A stretch of DNA of 64,000 nt from Ornithinicoccus hortensis (GCF_006716185.1 NZ_VFOP01000001.1:2542001-2606000); one strand, 5' to 3'; counted from the first letter of the stretch, positions 28,986 to 38,594 are shown. The notes: a model not told the origin generated them from the sequence alone. A program made the numbers and translations.

Positions 28986-29951
28986 TCACTGGGCCCTGGG
29001 GTGCGCCTGGGCGTAGACCTCGCGTAGGTGCCGGGCGGTGACCAGCGTGTAGATCTGGGTCGTGGTCACCGAGGCGTGGCCGAGCAGCTCCTGGACCACG
29101 CGGACGTCGGCGCCGCCGTCGAGCAGGTGGGTGGCGAAGGAGTGGCGCAGGGTGTGCGGGCTCAGGTGTCCGGAGAGGCCGGCCCGGTCCGCCGCGGCCT
29201 GGATGATGTTCCAGGCGCTCTGCCGGGACAGCCGACCGCCGCGCTGGTTGAGGAAGACGGCGGCAGTCCCCTTGCCCTTGGTGGCGAACGCCGGCCGTCC
29301 CCGCACCAGCCAGGCATCGAGCGCCTCCTGGGCGTACCGGCCGAGCGGGACGACCCGCTCCTTGTTCCCCTTGCCGAACAGGCGCACCAGGCCGGCGTCC
29401 TCCCCGTCGCCGGACACGACGTCGTCCATGTCCAGACCGATCGCCTCGCTGACCCGCGCCCCGCACCCGTAGAGGACCTCCAGGAGGGCACGGTCACGCA
29501 GCGAGGCCGGGGTGTCCCCGACCGCCGCGGCGTCCAGCAGCGCCTCGACCTGGTCGAGTGAGATCGCCTTGGGCAGCCGACGCGCCGGCACTGGCGGTGC
29601 CACCTCCCGGGCGGGATCGGCAGCAGTGTCCCCCTCCACGGCGAGGAACCGGTGCCAGCCCCGCACGGCGACCAGGGTGCGGGCCGCGGACGAGGCCGCC
29701 AACGGCGGGTGGGTCTCGCTGCCCTCCCGCAGGTGGGTGAGGAAGGCCGCGACGTTGGCCTCCCCCACGTCCTCGGGCCGCTCGATCCCCTGGGCCTCGA
29801 GGAAGGCGATGTACCGACGCAGGTCGCGCGAGTAGGCCTGTTGCGTGTGCTGGGAGACGCCACGCTCGACCCGCAGGTGGTCAATCCAGCCACGGGCAGC
29901 CCTGGCCAGCGCACTCTGGCGGGGCGTCGGCGTAGCGGTCTGGGTCGCCAT
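28986..29951 (-). CDS. xerD: site-specific tyrosine recombinase XerD
   Basis: A 321-aa recombinase acting at dif to resolve chromosome dimers. Catalytic residues are all present: Arg in [10 protein letters not shown], Lys in [12 protein letters not shown], HxxR in [15 protein letters not shown], His in [13 protein letters not shown] and the nucleophile Tyr at the end of that segment. The N-terminal SAM-like domain is complete. It is the housekeeping XerD by position (parA-scpAB neighbours), not an element integrase. CACAAT lies 6 nt before ATG. Confidence 0.93.
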   Translation of the reverse strand: MATQTATPTPRQSALARAARGWIDHLRVERGVSQHTQQAYSRDLRRYIAFLEAQGIERPEDVGEANVAAFLTHLREGSETHPPLAASSAARTLVAVRGWHRFLAVEGDTAADPAREVAPPVPARRLPKAISLDQVEALLDAAAVGDTPASLRDRALLEVLYGCGARVSEAIGLDMDDVVSGDGEDAGLVRLFGKGNKERVVPLGRYAQEALDAWLVRGRPAFATKGKGTAAVFLNQRGGRLSRQSAWNIIQAAADRAGLSGHLSPHTLRHSFATHLLDGGADVRVVQELLGHASVTTTQIYTLVTARHLREVYAQAHPRAQ

Positions 29952-29957
29952 GGGGCC

Positions 29958-29963
29958 ATTGTG
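29958..29963 (-). promoter_or_regulatory. -10-like box of a leaderless promoter for xerD
   Basis: CACAAT with a 6-nt spacer to ATG 29951. It is a weaker match than the TANNNT boxes elsewhere, but no ribosome binding site is present. Confidence 0.35.
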
Positions 29964-30020
29964 GAGTCAGCCACCGACAACGTGACCGAGACAGGCCGGT
30001 GGACCCAGAAGGAGGACACC

Positions 30021-30635
30021 ATGAAGTGGTATGCAGAGACGTCCGGTCGGCGAAGTCGCCAGATGGGCGGGGACCTCCTCCTGCTGGCGTGGGTCGCCCT
30101 GTGGATCCTGGTCGGGCGGGCCGTCTTCGGGGTCGTGCGACTCCTGGCGGCCCCTGCCGAGCCGCTTCAGGACGCGGGCTCGACCTGGTCGGGCCGAATT
30201 GAGGACGTCGCCGCGAACGCGGTCGAGATCCCGTTGGTGGGCAGTCGCCTGGAGGCTCCCCTGCTGGGCGCCGCCGGGGCCGGCGACCGGTTGGTGACCG
30301 CAGGACAACGGCTGGACGAGGGGGTCACCAGTCTTGCCTGGCTGTTGTCGGTCGCCGTGGCCGGGCTGCCGATCCTCCTCGTGGGCGGGCTCTACCTCGT
30401 CCTCCGGTTCCGCAGCGTCCGCCGTATGACGGCACTCGCCCGCTCGCGCGCCGTCGCCGGGGACCGTGAACTGCTCGCCCTGCGTGCCCTGGTGAACCAG
30501 TCACCCCGACGGCTCGCCGAGGTCGGCCCCGATGCTGCCGCGGGGTGGCGTGAGGGCGACCCCGAGGTCGTGGCGGCCCTCGCCTCGCTCGAGCTGCGAC
30601 GCGCCGGTCTCCTGCCGGCTCCACGTCCGGCGTGA
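30021..30635 (+). CDS. two-helix membrane protein of unknown function
   Basis: A 204-aa protein. Residues 19-45 form a hydrophobic segment (LLLLAWVALWILVGRAVFGVV), then an extracytoplasmic loop of 60 residues, a second helix (WLLSVAVAGLPILLVGGLYLVL) and a cytosolic tail with basic residues. A strong GGAGGA site precedes ATG by 5 nt. It is divergent from xerD. I do not recognise the family. Confidence 0.7.
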   Translation: MKWYAETSGRRSRQMGGDLLLLAWVALWILVGRAVFGVVRLLAAPAEPLQDAGSTWSGRIEDVAANAVEIPLVGSRLEAPLLGAAGAGDRLVTAGQRLDEGVTSLAWLLSVAVAGLPILLVGGLYLVLRFRSVRRMTALARSRAVAGDRELLALRALVNQSPRRLAEVGPDAAAGWREGDPEVVAALASLELRRAGLLPAPRPA

Positions 30636-30732
30636 CGGAGGCCTTGGCTGCGCGGTCTTCGGGGGCTGCTGCGTGCTGCTTTGGTGGCTCCCGAAAATTG
30701 TCGAACATTTTTTCGTCGAACGTATTGACGAG

Positions 30733-30754
30733 TGTCGGGTGGGTGAGTTAGATT
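30733..30754 (+). promoter_or_regulatory. PafBC-type (RecA-independent DNA-damage) promoter, candidate
   Basis: TGTCGGGT, exactly 8 nt, then the -10 box TAGATT. This fits the actinobacterial pattern TTGTCRGTG-N8-TANNNT closely, though not exactly. Two direct TCGAAC half-sites (30701-30706, 30716-30721) lie just upstream in an unusually AT-rich run. The promoter would serve the HNH gene, whose relatives in mycobacteria are damage-inducible. Confidence 0.5.
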
Positions 30755-30833
30755 AGGACAAAGATTCGATCAGGGTCCCGGGGAAGGGCGTTGGTCGGAG
30801 TGGCAGGTGGGATGCCGGAGGGTGGTGAGGGGC

Positions 30834-32318
30834 ATGGCGGTACAGCCGCAGGAGGAAGCGCCGATGGTGCTGCCCGGGGCGTCTCAGCTCGCCGGGCCGT
30901 CTCAGATCTCTGGACCCACCCAGGCCGCCCCGGGGCAGGGTGCCGACCCACTGCCGCATCCGGTGGAGGCGATGGTGGCGGGGGTGGAGGCCGCGCTGGG
31001 TGCGGTGTCGCGTCAGGCGTGGGCGGGGTTGGAGGCACCAGCGGTGCGGGCGTTGTATGCCCGGTTGTCGCGGGTGGCCGAGCAGGTCTCGGCACACAAG
31101 ATGGCCGCCGCACGGGTGTTGGAAACGGCCGGCACGGCGAAGGCGGAGGGCGCGGCCTCGACGGGGTCGTTACTCGGGGCCGACTTCGGCGGGGACCGGC
31201 GCGAGGGCGATGAACTGGTCCGGCTCGGCGACACCCTGCAGCAAGCACGCGCCGATGCGACCGAGGACGCGTTCGGTGCCGGGCAGATCACCCGGGCCCA
31301 GGCCGGGGTGATCGGCAAGATCCTCAAGGATCTGCCTCAGGACGTGACCCCCGAGGAGCGGGAGGCGGCTGAGACCACCCTGCTCGGCCAGGCCGGGACG
31401 ATGAGCCTGCGGGACCTGCGGGCCAGGGGCGACCGGATCAGCGAGGTCTTTAGGGCCACCCCGGAGCAGACCGATGCCGATGAGGAACAGATCGTGGCCC
31501 GTCGGGAACGCCGCGCCCGGTCCCTGACCACGTTCTGGATGCGCGAGACCGGTGAGGGCACCTACCAGGGCGGCTTCACGATCCCCACCGTCCAGGGCGA
31601 GCTCCTCAAGACCATCCTGGACGCGGTCGCCTCACCCCGCCGCAACCACCTCCACACCACCACCCCCACCGGCGGCCCCGGCGGCTCTGATGGTCCGGGT
31701 GGTCCGGGTGATGACCGGTCCTACCCGCAGAAACTGGGGCAGGCGTTCTGCGCGTTGATCGAGCACACCCCGACCGACGGGTTCGTCCAGTCCGGTGGCT
31801 CGACGGCCGTGGTCGCGGTCTCCCTGTCCCAGGAGAAACTAGCCACCGGGACCGGGTGCGGCACGACCTCCACCGGCATCCGGTTGACCGCCGGACAGAT
31901 CCGCCGGTTGGCATGCACCCAACAGATCCTGCCCCAGGTCTTCGACGGCAAGAGCCTGCCGTTGGACCACGGGACCCTGCGCCGGTTGTTCAGCAAGCAC
32001 CAACGGATCGGGATCGGGCAACGCGACCAAGGATGCGCCATGCCCGGCTGTGACCGACCCCCGGGGTGGTGTGAGTTCCACCACGCCGGCAACCCCTGGT
32101 CCACCGGGGGCGAGACGAACCTGGACCAGGGCGTGATGCTCTGCGCGTTCCACCACCACCTGATCCACGACCAACACTGGCAAATCAGATTCCACCCCGG
32201 CGACGGGATCCCCGAATTCCGGGCCCCCGGAGGCACCACCTGGGCCCGCAACACCCGATACCGACCACCCCGAGATCTCGGGGTGGCACCCACCCCAGCC
32301 CTGCTCAACCACCCATAA
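30834..32318 (+). CDS. DUF222 / HNH endonuclease (13E12-like repeat family)
   Basis: A 494-aa protein. Residues 1-300 belong to DUF222 (helical region including LSRVAEQVSAHKMAAARVLE) and the C-terminus holds a complete HNH nuclease with zinc knuckle: CAMPGCDRPPGWCEFHHAG, then TNLDQGVMLCAFHHHLIHD. These genes occur in many copies in actinobacterial genomes and were named REP13E12 in mycobacteria. ATG 30834 follows a GAGGGGC site; GTG 30807 is an alternative. A 17-bp tandem repeat follows its stop. It may be a mobile or repeat-associated nuclease. Confidence 0.85.
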   Translation: MAVQPQEEAPMVLPGASQLAGPSQISGPTQAAPGQGADPLPHPVEAMVAGVEAALGAVSRQAWAGLEAPAVRALYARLSRVAEQVSAHKMAAARVLETAGTAKAEGAASTGSLLGADFGGDRREGDELVRLGDTLQQARADATEDAFGAGQITRAQAGVIGKILKDLPQDVTPEEREAAETTLLGQAGTMSLRDLRARGDRISEVFRATPEQTDADEEQIVARRERRARSLTTFWMRETGEGTYQGGFTIPTVQGELLKTILDAVASPRRNHLHTTTPTGGPGGSDGPGGPGDDRSYPQKLGQAFCALIEHTPTDGFVQSGGSTAVVAVSLSQEKLATGTGCGTTSTGIRLTAGQIRRLACTQQILPQVFDGKSLPLDHGTLRRLFSKHQRIGIGQRDQGCAMPGCDRPPGWCEFHHAGNPWSTGGETNLDQGVMLCAFHHHLIHDQHWQIRFHPGDGIPEFRAPGGTTWARNTRYRPPRDLGVAPTPALLNHP

Positions 32319-32346
32319 CGCCGGACACCCGGACCCCAGATCGGGG

Positions 32347-32400
32347 CCCGGGACACCGGCACGCCCGGGACACCGGCACGCCCGGGACACCGGCACGCCC
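32347..32400. repeat. 17-bp tandem repeat (3.2 copies) downstream of the HNH gene
   Basis: The unit CCCGGGACACCGGCACG is repeated at 32347-32363, 32364-32380 and 32381-32397 with no mismatch, followed by CCC. Inverted echoes of its core (GGTGTCCCGGG at 32406-32416, then GGTGTCCGGG at 32432-32441) and a direct CCGGACACCCGG at 32321 make the whole 120-bp stretch able to fold back on itself. Confidence 0.85.
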
Positions 32401-32489
32401 AGGTGGGTGTCCCGGGCGGGGCCGCACGCCTGGTGTCCGGGTACGGCACGTGCGCCACGAGTTCGTGTCCGGTAGTGCAGGCTGTTCCC

Positions 32490-33530
32490 ATGGAACGGAG
32501 CGGGAGCCGCGGGGCGCGACAGCGGCAGCGGCAGCAGCAGGGTGAGGACATCGTGCGGCACGCGGTGCGTGACTACGCGGCGAGGTTCCCGGAGCTGTCC
32601 GAGGCCACCGAGCGGTTCACGTCGCTGATCACCCGGATGCTGGACGATGCCGGCATCAACTACCTCAGCGTCACCGGGCGGACCAAGAGCGTCGCCTCGT
32701 TCGCGGGCAAGGCGGTGCGGCAGGAGGACGGGGTGCCGCTCTACCGGGACCCGCTGCGGGAGATCACCGACCAGATGGGTGTCCGGGTGATCACGTACCT
32801 GGCCACGGACGTCGCGGCGGTCGCCGAGCTGGTGTCGGCCGAGCTCACCGTCCTGGACGACCGGGACATGGGCCGGGAGACCGCGGCGGAGGGCCAGTGG
32901 GGCTACAACAGCCGACACATCCTGGTCTCCCTGGACCCCTCGGCTGAGCTGGCGCCCGAGGACGAGATGTTGCGCGGTCGCAGCCTGTCGTTGCAGGTCC
33001 GGACGATCCTGCAGCATGCTTGGGCAGAGTTCGAGCACGACATCCGCTACAAGGGACACCTGCCCGAGGAGCACGCGCCCGACCTGAACCGCAGGTTCAC
33101 CCTGGCGGCCGGCCTGCTGGAGCTGGCGGACCGGGAGTTCACCGCCATCCGGGACCGGATCCAGGAGACGCTGACCGACCAGCAGAGCGAGCAGGACCCC
33201 AGCGACCCGCGGATCGGGGCGAAGGAGCTGGCGACCTTCCTGGCTGGGCAGTTCGCCGACGCTGGCTGGTCCAAGACCGACCACTACTCGTGGATCTCGG
33301 GACTACTGCTCGAGCTCGGGATCACCTCGCTCGAGGAGCTGAGCGGGCTGCTGGCCTCCGTGGACAGTGCCGCGATCACCGACCGGATGGGCTACCGCTA
33401 TCCCCCGGGTGCCGTGCGCAGGCTGGACGATGCGCTGCTCGCGGTGTTCGGCGCCCACTACGTGGCGCTGCACGGCAACGACGACCGACGACCGCTGCTC
33501 CAGGAGCGGCTGGACAAGCTCATCGGCTGA
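32490..33530 (+). CDS. small alarmone synthetase (RelA/SpoT synthetase domain) with C-terminal extension
   Basis: A 346-aa (p)ppGpp synthetase-like protein without hydrolase, TGS or ACT domains. Synthetase landmarks: GRTKSVASFAGKAV (residues 63-76), REITDQMGVRVITY with the catalytic Asp 94, WGYNSRHILV, and SLQVRTILQHAWAEFEHDIRYK (167-188). Residues 230-346 form an extra domain (GWSKTDHYSWISGLLLELGI, then GYRYPPGAVRRLDDALLAVFG). It sits beside the HNH gene, outside the rel-apt locus. A housekeeping role is likely, but toxic alarmone synthetases share this architecture size. Confidence 0.8.
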   Translation: MERSGSRGARQRQRQQQGEDIVRHAVRDYAARFPELSEATERFTSLITRMLDDAGINYLSVTGRTKSVASFAGKAVRQEDGVPLYRDPLREITDQMGVRVITYLATDVAAVAELVSAELTVLDDRDMGRETAAEGQWGYNSRHILVSLDPSAELAPEDEMLRGRSLSLQVRTILQHAWAEFEHDIRYKGHLPEEHAPDLNRRFTLAAGLLELADREFTAIRDRIQETLTDQQSEQDPSDPRIGAKELATFLAGQFADAGWSKTDHYSWISGLLLELGITSLEELSGLLASVDSAAITDRMGYRYPPGAVRRLDDALLAVFGAHYVALHGNDDRRPLLQERLDKLIG

Positions 33531-33560
33531 CGCGGGCCACCTCACCGGCCGCGCCGCACG

Positions 33561-34232
33561 TCACCGGCCGCGCGGCAGCCGGTGCCGGTCGCGGAGCACC
33601 TGCTCGACGTCCGACCAACCCAGACCGCGGCTACGGAGCAGCACCAGCAGGTGGTAGACGAGGTCGGCCGCCTCGCCGGTGAGGTCGTCGTCCTCCTGGG
33701 CGACGGCGGCCAGGGCCGTCTCGACGCCCTCCTCCCCCACCTTCTGGGCGATCCGGCGGGTGCCCGAGTCGAACAGCTCGGTCGTGTAGGAACCGTTGGG
33801 GCGTTCGGTATGCCGAGCGGCGACGAGGGCGTCCAGCTCGGCGAGGAAGTGGGCCGACGGTGCGGCCGACGGGGCGGAAGTTGCCGGAGCGCCCGGCTCG
33901 TCGAAGCAGCTGTCGGCACCGGTGTGGCAGGTCGGGCCCGCGGGCTCGGCGAGGATCAGCACGGTGTCCCGGTCGCAGTCGAGGTGGACCGAGCGGACGG
34001 TGAGGGTGTGGCCGCTGGTCTCCCCCTTGACCCACCGGGTGCCGCGGCTGCGGCTGAAGAAGGTGGCCAAGCCCGATTCGAGGGTTTCCTGCAGGGCTGC
34101 CTGGTCCTGGTAGCCGACCATCAGGACCTGCCCGGTGGTGGCGTGCTGCACGATGGCGGGGACGAGTCCGTCCTGCTTGGCGAAGTCGACGTCCTGGACC
34201 GTCGGGCCGCCGGGGTTGTTGAAGGCGGTCAT
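33561..34232 (-). CDS. hisIE: HisIE: phosphoribosyl-AMP cyclohydrolase / phosphoribosyl-ATP pyrophosphatase fusion
   Basis: A 223-aa bifunctional enzyme for steps 2 and 3 of histidine synthesis. The N-terminal HisI domain has [26 protein letters not shown] and the zinc cysteines in [12 protein letters not shown]. The HisE domain starts near residue 128 with [13 protein letters not shown] and contains [14 protein letters not shown] and [13 protein letters not shown]. Actinobacteria normally carry separate hisI and hisE genes; the fusion is a feature of enterobacteria, Xanthomonas and others. It ends the operon; ATG overlaps the hisF stop. Confidence 0.95.
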   Translation of the reverse strand: MTAFNNPGGPTVQDVDFAKQDGLVPAIVQHATTGQVLMVGYQDQAALQETLESGLATFFSRSRGTRWVKGETSGHTLTVRSVHLDCDRDTVLILAEPAGPTCHTGADSCFDEPGAPATSAPSAAPSAHFLAELDALVAARHTERPNGSYTTELFDSGTRRIAQKVGEEGVETALAAVAQEDDDLTGEAADLVYHLLVLLRSRGLGWSDVEQVLRDRHRLPRGR

Positions 34233-35053
34233 GCGCGGGCTCCCTCGGACTCCTGGGCGGGGCCACCGAGCGAGGGCGCAGCGGGGCGCACCTCGACGCC
34301 CTCTGCGGCCAGGTACCGCTTGAGGTCGGGGATCGGGATGGCGCCGGAGTGGAAGACGCTGGCGGCGAGAGCGGCGTCGACGTCGGCGGTGGTGAAGACG
34401 TCGCGGAAGTGTTCCATCGCCCCGGCGCCACCGGAGGCGACGAGGGGCACCGCGCAGACCTGACGGATGCTGGCGAGCTGCTCCACGTCATACCCCTGAC
34501 GGACGCCGTCGCTACCCATGCAGTTGAGGACCACCTCGCCGGCACCGAGTTCCTGGACCCGCTGGACCCAGTCCTGCGTGGTGACCTCGAGGGCCTGGGT
34601 CTGGTCCGGGTTGCCGGTGAACTGCCGGATGCGCCACTGCCCGTCGTCGTCGCGCAGGCTGTCGACGCCCACCACGACACACTGGACGCCGAACTCGCGG
34701 GCCAGCTCGCGGACCAGTTCGGGACGCTGGGTGGCGGGGGTGTTGACGGAGACCTTGTCCGCCCCGGCGTGTAGGACCGCGCGGGCGTCCTCGACCGAGG
34801 AGATGCCGCCGGCGACGCAGAACGGGATGTCGATGACCTTGGCCACGCGGCGGACCCAGTCGGTGTCGACGCGTCGTCCCTGCGGGCTGGCCGTGATGTC
34901 GTAGAAGACCAGCTCGTCGGCACCCTCGTGGCGGTAGCGGGTGGCGAGTTCGACGATGTCGCCGACGTCGACGTGGTCGCGGAACCGGGTGCCCTTGACG
35001 ACGCGGCCGTCGCGGACGTCGAGGCAGGGGATGATCCGGCGGCCCAGGGTCAC
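34229..35053 (-). CDS. hisF: imidazole glycerol phosphate synthase, cyclase subunit
   Basis: A 274-aa TIM barrel that closes the imidazole ring together with HisH. It has [15 protein letters not shown] with catalytic Asp 11, [21 protein letters not shown] and [10 protein letters not shown]. The segment between barrel strands ([20 protein letters not shown]) matches the gamma-proteobacterial form; actinobacterial HisF usually reads DGTKAGFDL there. The C-terminus has 20 extra residues. The GTG start overlaps the hisA stop as GTGA. Confidence 0.96.
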   Translation of the reverse strand: MTLGRRIIPCLDVRDGRVVKGTRFRDHVDVGDIVELATRYRHEGADELVFYDITASPQGRRVDTDWVRRVAKVIDIPFCVAGGISSVEDARAVLHAGADKVSVNTPATQRPELVRELAREFGVQCVVVGVDSLRDDDGQWRIRQFTGNPDQTQALEVTTQDWVQRVQELGAGEVVLNCMGSDGVRQGYDVEQLASIRQVCAVPLVASGGAGAMEHFRDVFTTADVDAALAASVFHSGAIPIPDLKRYLAAEGVEVRPAAPSLGGPAQESEGARA

Positions 35054-35799
35054 GCGACCTCCTCCTCGGCCACGGCGTCGGTGACGGTCAGCCGGCCCTC
35101 GAAGAGCGCCTTGCCGAGCACCGCGCCGGCGCAGCCGACCTTGCGGCAGCTGCGGAGGTCGTGGACGTGGCGCATCCCGCCCGAGGCCTGGATCTGCAGG
35201 TCGGGGACGGCGTGGGTCAGGAAGGTGTAGAGGTTGATGTTGGGCCCGCTCAGCGTGCCGTCCCGGCCGATGTCGGTGCACAGCAGGTGCCGGAGACCGG
35301 CCTCGGAATAGGTGTGCAACATGGTGGGCAGGTCCTTCTCCGCGACCGAGGTCCACCCGGAGATCGGCAGCACCCAGGCGCCGTCCTCGCTGGCCCGGGT
35401 GTCGAGGGCGACGGTGATCCGGTCCGGGCCGAACCGCTCCAGCCAGGTGGCGACCTCCTCGGACTCGCGGACCGCCATCGACCCGACCACGACGCGGGAC
35501 GCCCCGGCGTCGAGGAGCCGTTGCACGTCGTCGGCGGTGCGCACTCCCCCGCCGGTCTGCACCTGCAGGCCGGTGCGTTCGACGATCTGCTCGAGCCGTT
35601 CGGCCAGCGTGTAGCCACCGGCGCGGGCGGCATCCAGATCGACCAGGTGCATCCAGCGGGCGCCGGCCCGGGCATACCCGTCGGCCACGGCGACCGGGTC
35701 GTCGGAGTAGCGCGTCTCCTTCTCGTAGTCGCCCTTGTGCAGCCGGACGACACGACCGTCCAGGACGTCGATGGCCGGGTAGACGGTGAACTCACTCAT
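35050..35799 (-). CDS. hisA: ProFAR isomerase HisA (proteobacterial type)
   Basis: A 249-aa isomerase of step 4. It has [14 protein letters not shown] with the first catalytic Asp near residue 9, [21 protein letters not shown] and [17 protein letters not shown] with the second catalytic Asp. Most actinobacteria use the dual HisA/TrpF enzyme PriA here; this sequence looks like the mono-functional HisA of Xanthomonas ([12 protein letters not shown] and ISGWT). It overlaps hisH by 8 nt and hisF by 4 nt. Confidence 0.95.
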   Translation of the reverse strand: MSEFTVYPAIDVLDGRVVRLHKGDYEKETRYSDDPVAVADGYARAGARWMHLVDLDAARAGGYTLAERLEQIVERTGLQVQTGGGVRTADDVQRLLDAGASRVVVGSMAVRESEEVATWLERFGPDRITVALDTRASEDGAWVLPISGWTSVAEKDLPTMLHTYSEAGLRHLLCTDIGRDGTLSGPNINLYTFLTHAVPDLQIQASGGMRHVHDLRSCRKVGCAGAVLGKALFEGRLTVTDAVAEEEVA

Positions 35800-36403
35800 C
35801 GGGAACCTCCGACACGAAGTTTGTCAGGAGACGGGCGCCGACGTCGGCTGAACGCTCCGGGTGGAACTGGGCGCCCCACCAGTTGCCCCGCCGGGCGACG
35901 GCGGTCCAGCGGCCGGCGTGGGTGGTCGCCGCCACGGTGTCCTCGGTGACCGGTGCGGCATAGCTGTGCACGAAGTAGGCCCGTGAACCGGCCAGTATGC
36001 CGTGCAGGCTCGGGTCCTCGCGGAGGACGTCCAGGGTGTTCCATCCCATGTGCGGGACCCGCTCGCCGGGGGTCGCGGGGATCGGCACGACCTGGCCGGT
36101 GAGCAGCCCCAGGCAGGGCGTGCCGCCGTCCTCGGCCGAGGACTCGAAGAGCAGCTGCATGCCCAGGCAGACCCCCAGCAGGGGCTGCTCCAGGCCACGG
36201 AGCACCTCGACCAGGTCGGCGTCGTGGAGGCGGCGCATGGCCGGACCCGCGGCGCCGACACCGGGCAGGATGACCCGGTCGGCCGCGGTGATCGTGGCCG
36301 CGTCCGCGGTGAGGGCGGAGCGCACGCCGAGCCGGTCCAGGGCATACCGGACCGAGCCGATGTTGGTGCCGCCGGAGTCGACCAGGGCGACGCTGGTGGT
36401 CAC
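35792..36403 (-). CDS. hisH: imidazole glycerol phosphate synthase, glutaminase subunit
   Basis: A 203-aa class-I glutamine amidotransferase that supplies ammonia to HisF. The nucleophile is in [15 protein letters not shown], and the His-Glu pair is in [13 protein letters not shown]. It starts at GTG 36403 in GTGA overlap with the hisB stop. The N-terminus reads [18 protein letters not shown], which resembles Xanthomonas more than actinobacterial HisH (which begins with VVLDYGSGN). Confidence 0.95.
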   Translation of the reverse strand: MTTSVALVDSGGTNIGSVRYALDRLGVRSALTADAATITAADRVILPGVGAAGPAMRRLHDADLVEVLRGLEQPLLGVCLGMQLLFESSAEDGGTPCLGLLTGQVVPIPATPGERVPHMGWNTLDVLREDPSLHGILAGSRAYFVHSYAAPVTEDTVAATTHAGRWTAVARRGNWWGAQFHPERSADVGARLLTNFVSEVPDE

Positions 36404-37491
36404 AGGACGCCCTTGGTGGAGGGCAGCTCGGCGCCCTCCACGCGCAGCGCCTGGCGCATCGCGCGGGCGACCGCCTTGAACCCGGACTCGATGACGTGGT
36501 GGGCGTTGTCGCCGGTCACGCTCAGGTGCAGGTTGAGGCGGGCGGACTCGCACAGCGACCGCCAGAAGTGCTCGACCATCTCGGTCGGGAAGTCCCCGAC
36601 CCGCTCGCGGTCGAAGGTGCTCTCGAACTTCAGGTAGGGCCGGCCGGAGAAGTCCAGCGCCGCCTGGGCGTGGGCCTCGTCCATCGGCAGGGTGAAGCCG
36701 TAGCGACCGATCCCCCGTTTGTCGCCGAGCGCCTGGTCGAGGGCCTGACCCAGGGCCAGGGCGACGTCCTCGATGGTGTGGTGCTCGTCGATGTGGAGGT
36801 CGCCGTCGCAGTGCACCTTCAGCGAGAACCCGCCGTGCTTGGCGAGCTGGTCGAGCATGTGGTCCAGGAAGCCGACGCCGGAGGACAGTTCGATCGTGCC
36901 GGGCTTGTCCAGGTCGACCTCGACCCGGATCTGGGTCTCGCTGGTGTCGCGCTGGACGGTGGCGATCCGGGGACGGTCGACGAGGCGGTGCGCGATCTCG
37001 GCCCAGTCCAGCGTGTCGGTCGTCTCCTCCGTGGCCCGGCTGGGGACCAGGTATGCCGTGAGGCCCAGGTTGGCGGCCAGCTGGGCGTCGGTCTCCCGGT
37101 CCCCGACGACGACGCTGCGGTCCCAGTCGATGGTGCGGTCCTTGAGCAGGTCGGTGAACATCGCGGTGCCCGGCTTGCGGGTGGGGGCGTTGTCCTCCGG
37201 GCGGGTGCCGTCGATCAGTTGCGCGCGGAAGGTGATGCCCTGGCTGGCCAGGATCTGCAGCAACAGCTCGTGCGGGCCGTCGAAGTCGGCCTGCGGGAAG
37301 CTGTCGGTGCCCAGGCCGTCCTGGTTGCTGACCAGCACGAAGTCCCACCCGGCGTCGCGCAGCCGCAGCAGCGCCGGGATGACGCCCTCGACCAGGCGCA
37401 GCTTGTCGTAGGCGTCGACCTGGAAGTCCGCCGGCTCCTCGATCAGGGTGCCGTCGCGGTCGACGAACAGGACGGGGCGGGCGATGCTCAT
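36400..37491 (-). CDS. hisB: bifunctional HisB: histidinol-phosphatase (HAD) / imidazoleglycerol-phosphate dehydratase
   Basis: A 363-aa fusion for steps 7 and 9. Residues 1-165 form a HAD phosphatase ([13 protein letters not shown] with nucleophile Asp 10, [19 protein letters not shown]). Residues 172-363 are the dehydratase with [19 protein letters not shown] and [11 protein letters not shown]. The zinc cluster of the E. coli phosphatase (Cys-x-His ... Cys-x-Cys) is replaced by [15 protein letters not shown], as I recall for Xanthomonas HisB. Actinobacteria almost always have stand-alone dehydratase HisB, so the fusion is a marker of foreign origin. Confidence 0.96.
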   Translation of the reverse strand: MSIARPVLFVDRDGTLIEEPADFQVDAYDKLRLVEGVIPALLRLRDAGWDFVLVSNQDGLGTDSFPQADFDGPHELLLQILASQGITFRAQLIDGTRPEDNAPTRKPGTAMFTDLLKDRTIDWDRSVVVGDRETDAQLAANLGLTAYLVPSRATEETTDTLDWAEIAHRLVDRPRIATVQRDTSETQIRVEVDLDKPGTIELSSGVGFLDHMLDQLAKHGGFSLKVHCDGDLHIDEHHTIEDVALALGQALDQALGDKRGIGRYGFTLPMDEAHAQAALDFSGRPYLKFESTFDRERVGDFPTEMVEHFWRSLCESARLNLHLSVTGDNAHHVIESGFKAVARAMRQALRVEGAELPSTKGVL

Positions 37492-38594
37492 GGCTTCCTT
37501 TGGGTTGTCGGGGCGGGGGTGAGGTGAAGGGCGCGGGCGACCTCGTCGAGCTCGGCGTCGGTGCCCACGCTGACCCGCACGGCGTCCTCGACCTGGTGGC
37601 GCATGTCGCGGACCACGATGCCAGTCCCGGCGAGGGTCTCCAGCAGCGGCCCCGCGGCGCCCCGGGCCAGGACGAAGTTGGCCTCGGAGGCGTAGACCTG
37701 CTCGACCAGGTCGCTGCGGTCCAGGAGGTCGCGGAGCCGGTCACGGCCCGCGATGGTGGCGACGACCCGGGCCGCGGTGTCGGACAGGGCGGACGGCTCG
37801 AGCGCGGCCAGGGCCAGGCGGGACACGGGCTCGGGCACCGGGTAGGGCGCCTGCACCCGGCGGAGCACGGCGGCCAGGTCCGGGTGGCCGATGGCGACGC
37901 CGACCCGGGCACCGGCGAGGGCGTGCGCCTTGGACAGGGTGCGAAGCACGACCAGGTTCGGGTGGTCACCCAGCAGGGTGATCGCCGAGGGGCCGGAGGC
38001 GAACTCCTGGTAGGCCTCGTCGACCACGACGACCGCCGACCGGGCCAGGTCGCTCGCCAGCGCCCCGATCGTCGCCAGGGGGACGGTGCTGCCGGTGGGG
38101 TTGCCGGGGGTGGTCAGGAAGAGCACGCGGGAGCCGGTCTCGCGGACCGTCCGGGTCAGGGCGTTGGCGTCGACCTCGAACCGGTCGCCGAGGTCGCGCT
38201 GTGGCACGTCGTGCAGCGGCACCCCGTGCAACCGGGCGCTCACGGCATACATCCCGAAGGTGGGTGAGGAGACCACGACGCCGTCCCCGCCCGGCCGGCA
38301 GAGGGCGCGGACCAGCAGCTCGATGGCCTCGTCACTCCCCCGGCCGACGACCAGGTCCGCCGGGTCCACGCCGTATGCCGAGGCGAGCGCGCGCACCAAC
38401 GGTGCCGGTTGGGGGTCGGGATAGCGGCGCAGGAGGTCCTCGGGGTCGGCGTGGTTGGCCCGGGCCGCCTCGTTGGCGTTCAGCCAGATCCGGGCGGTGC
38501 CCGCCCAGCTGGTGCGCGCCGAGGAGTAGCCGGCGAAGTCGCGCAGGTCCTCGCGGACCAGCTCGCGCGGGAACGGGGTGGCGGTCGCGCTCAC
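37488..38594 (-). CDS. hisC: histidinol-phosphate aminotransferase
   Basis: A 368-aa PLP enzyme of step 8. It has [12 protein letters not shown] (substrate clamp), [11 protein letters not shown], the PLP-binding LKxx lysine in [15 protein letters not shown], and [12 protein letters not shown] 38594 overlaps the hisD stop; ATGA links it to hisB. The NANEAA-type start motif (LNANEA) is the proteobacterial form; actinobacterial HisC usually shows LNTNEN. Confidence 0.94.
   Translation of the reverse strand: MSATATPFPRELVREDLRDFAGYSSARTSWAGTARIWLNANEAARANHADPEDLLRRYPDPQPAPLVRALASAYGVDPADLVVGRGSDEAIELLVRALCRPGGDGVVVSSPTFGMYAVSARLHGVPLHDVPQRDLGDRFEVDANALTRTVRETGSRVLFLTTPGNPTGSTVPLATIGALASDLARSAVVVVDEAYQEFASGPSAITLLGDHPNLVVLRTLSKAHALAGARVGVAIGHPDLAAVLRRVQAPYPVPEPVSRLALAALEPSALSDTAARVVATIAGRDRLRDLLDRSDLVEQVYASEANFVLARGAAGPLLETLAGTGIVVRDMRHQVEDAVRVSVGTDAELDEVARALHLTPAPTTQRKP

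Noticed and set aside
28986-29951. Integrase of a mobile element
   Set aside because: Sequence and neighbours (parA, scpA, scpB) identify the chromosomal XerD; no attachment repeats are seen.
30698-30721. A LexA box before the HNH gene
   Set aside because: Two TCGAAC half-sites point the same way; no GTTCGA partner forms a dyad. The PafBC-type motif just downstream is the better explanation.
33531-33560. Terminator between the alarmone synthetase and hisIE
   Set aside because: The gap has a short direct repeat (CACCGGCCGCG, which continues into the end of hisIE) but no hairpin with T-tract.
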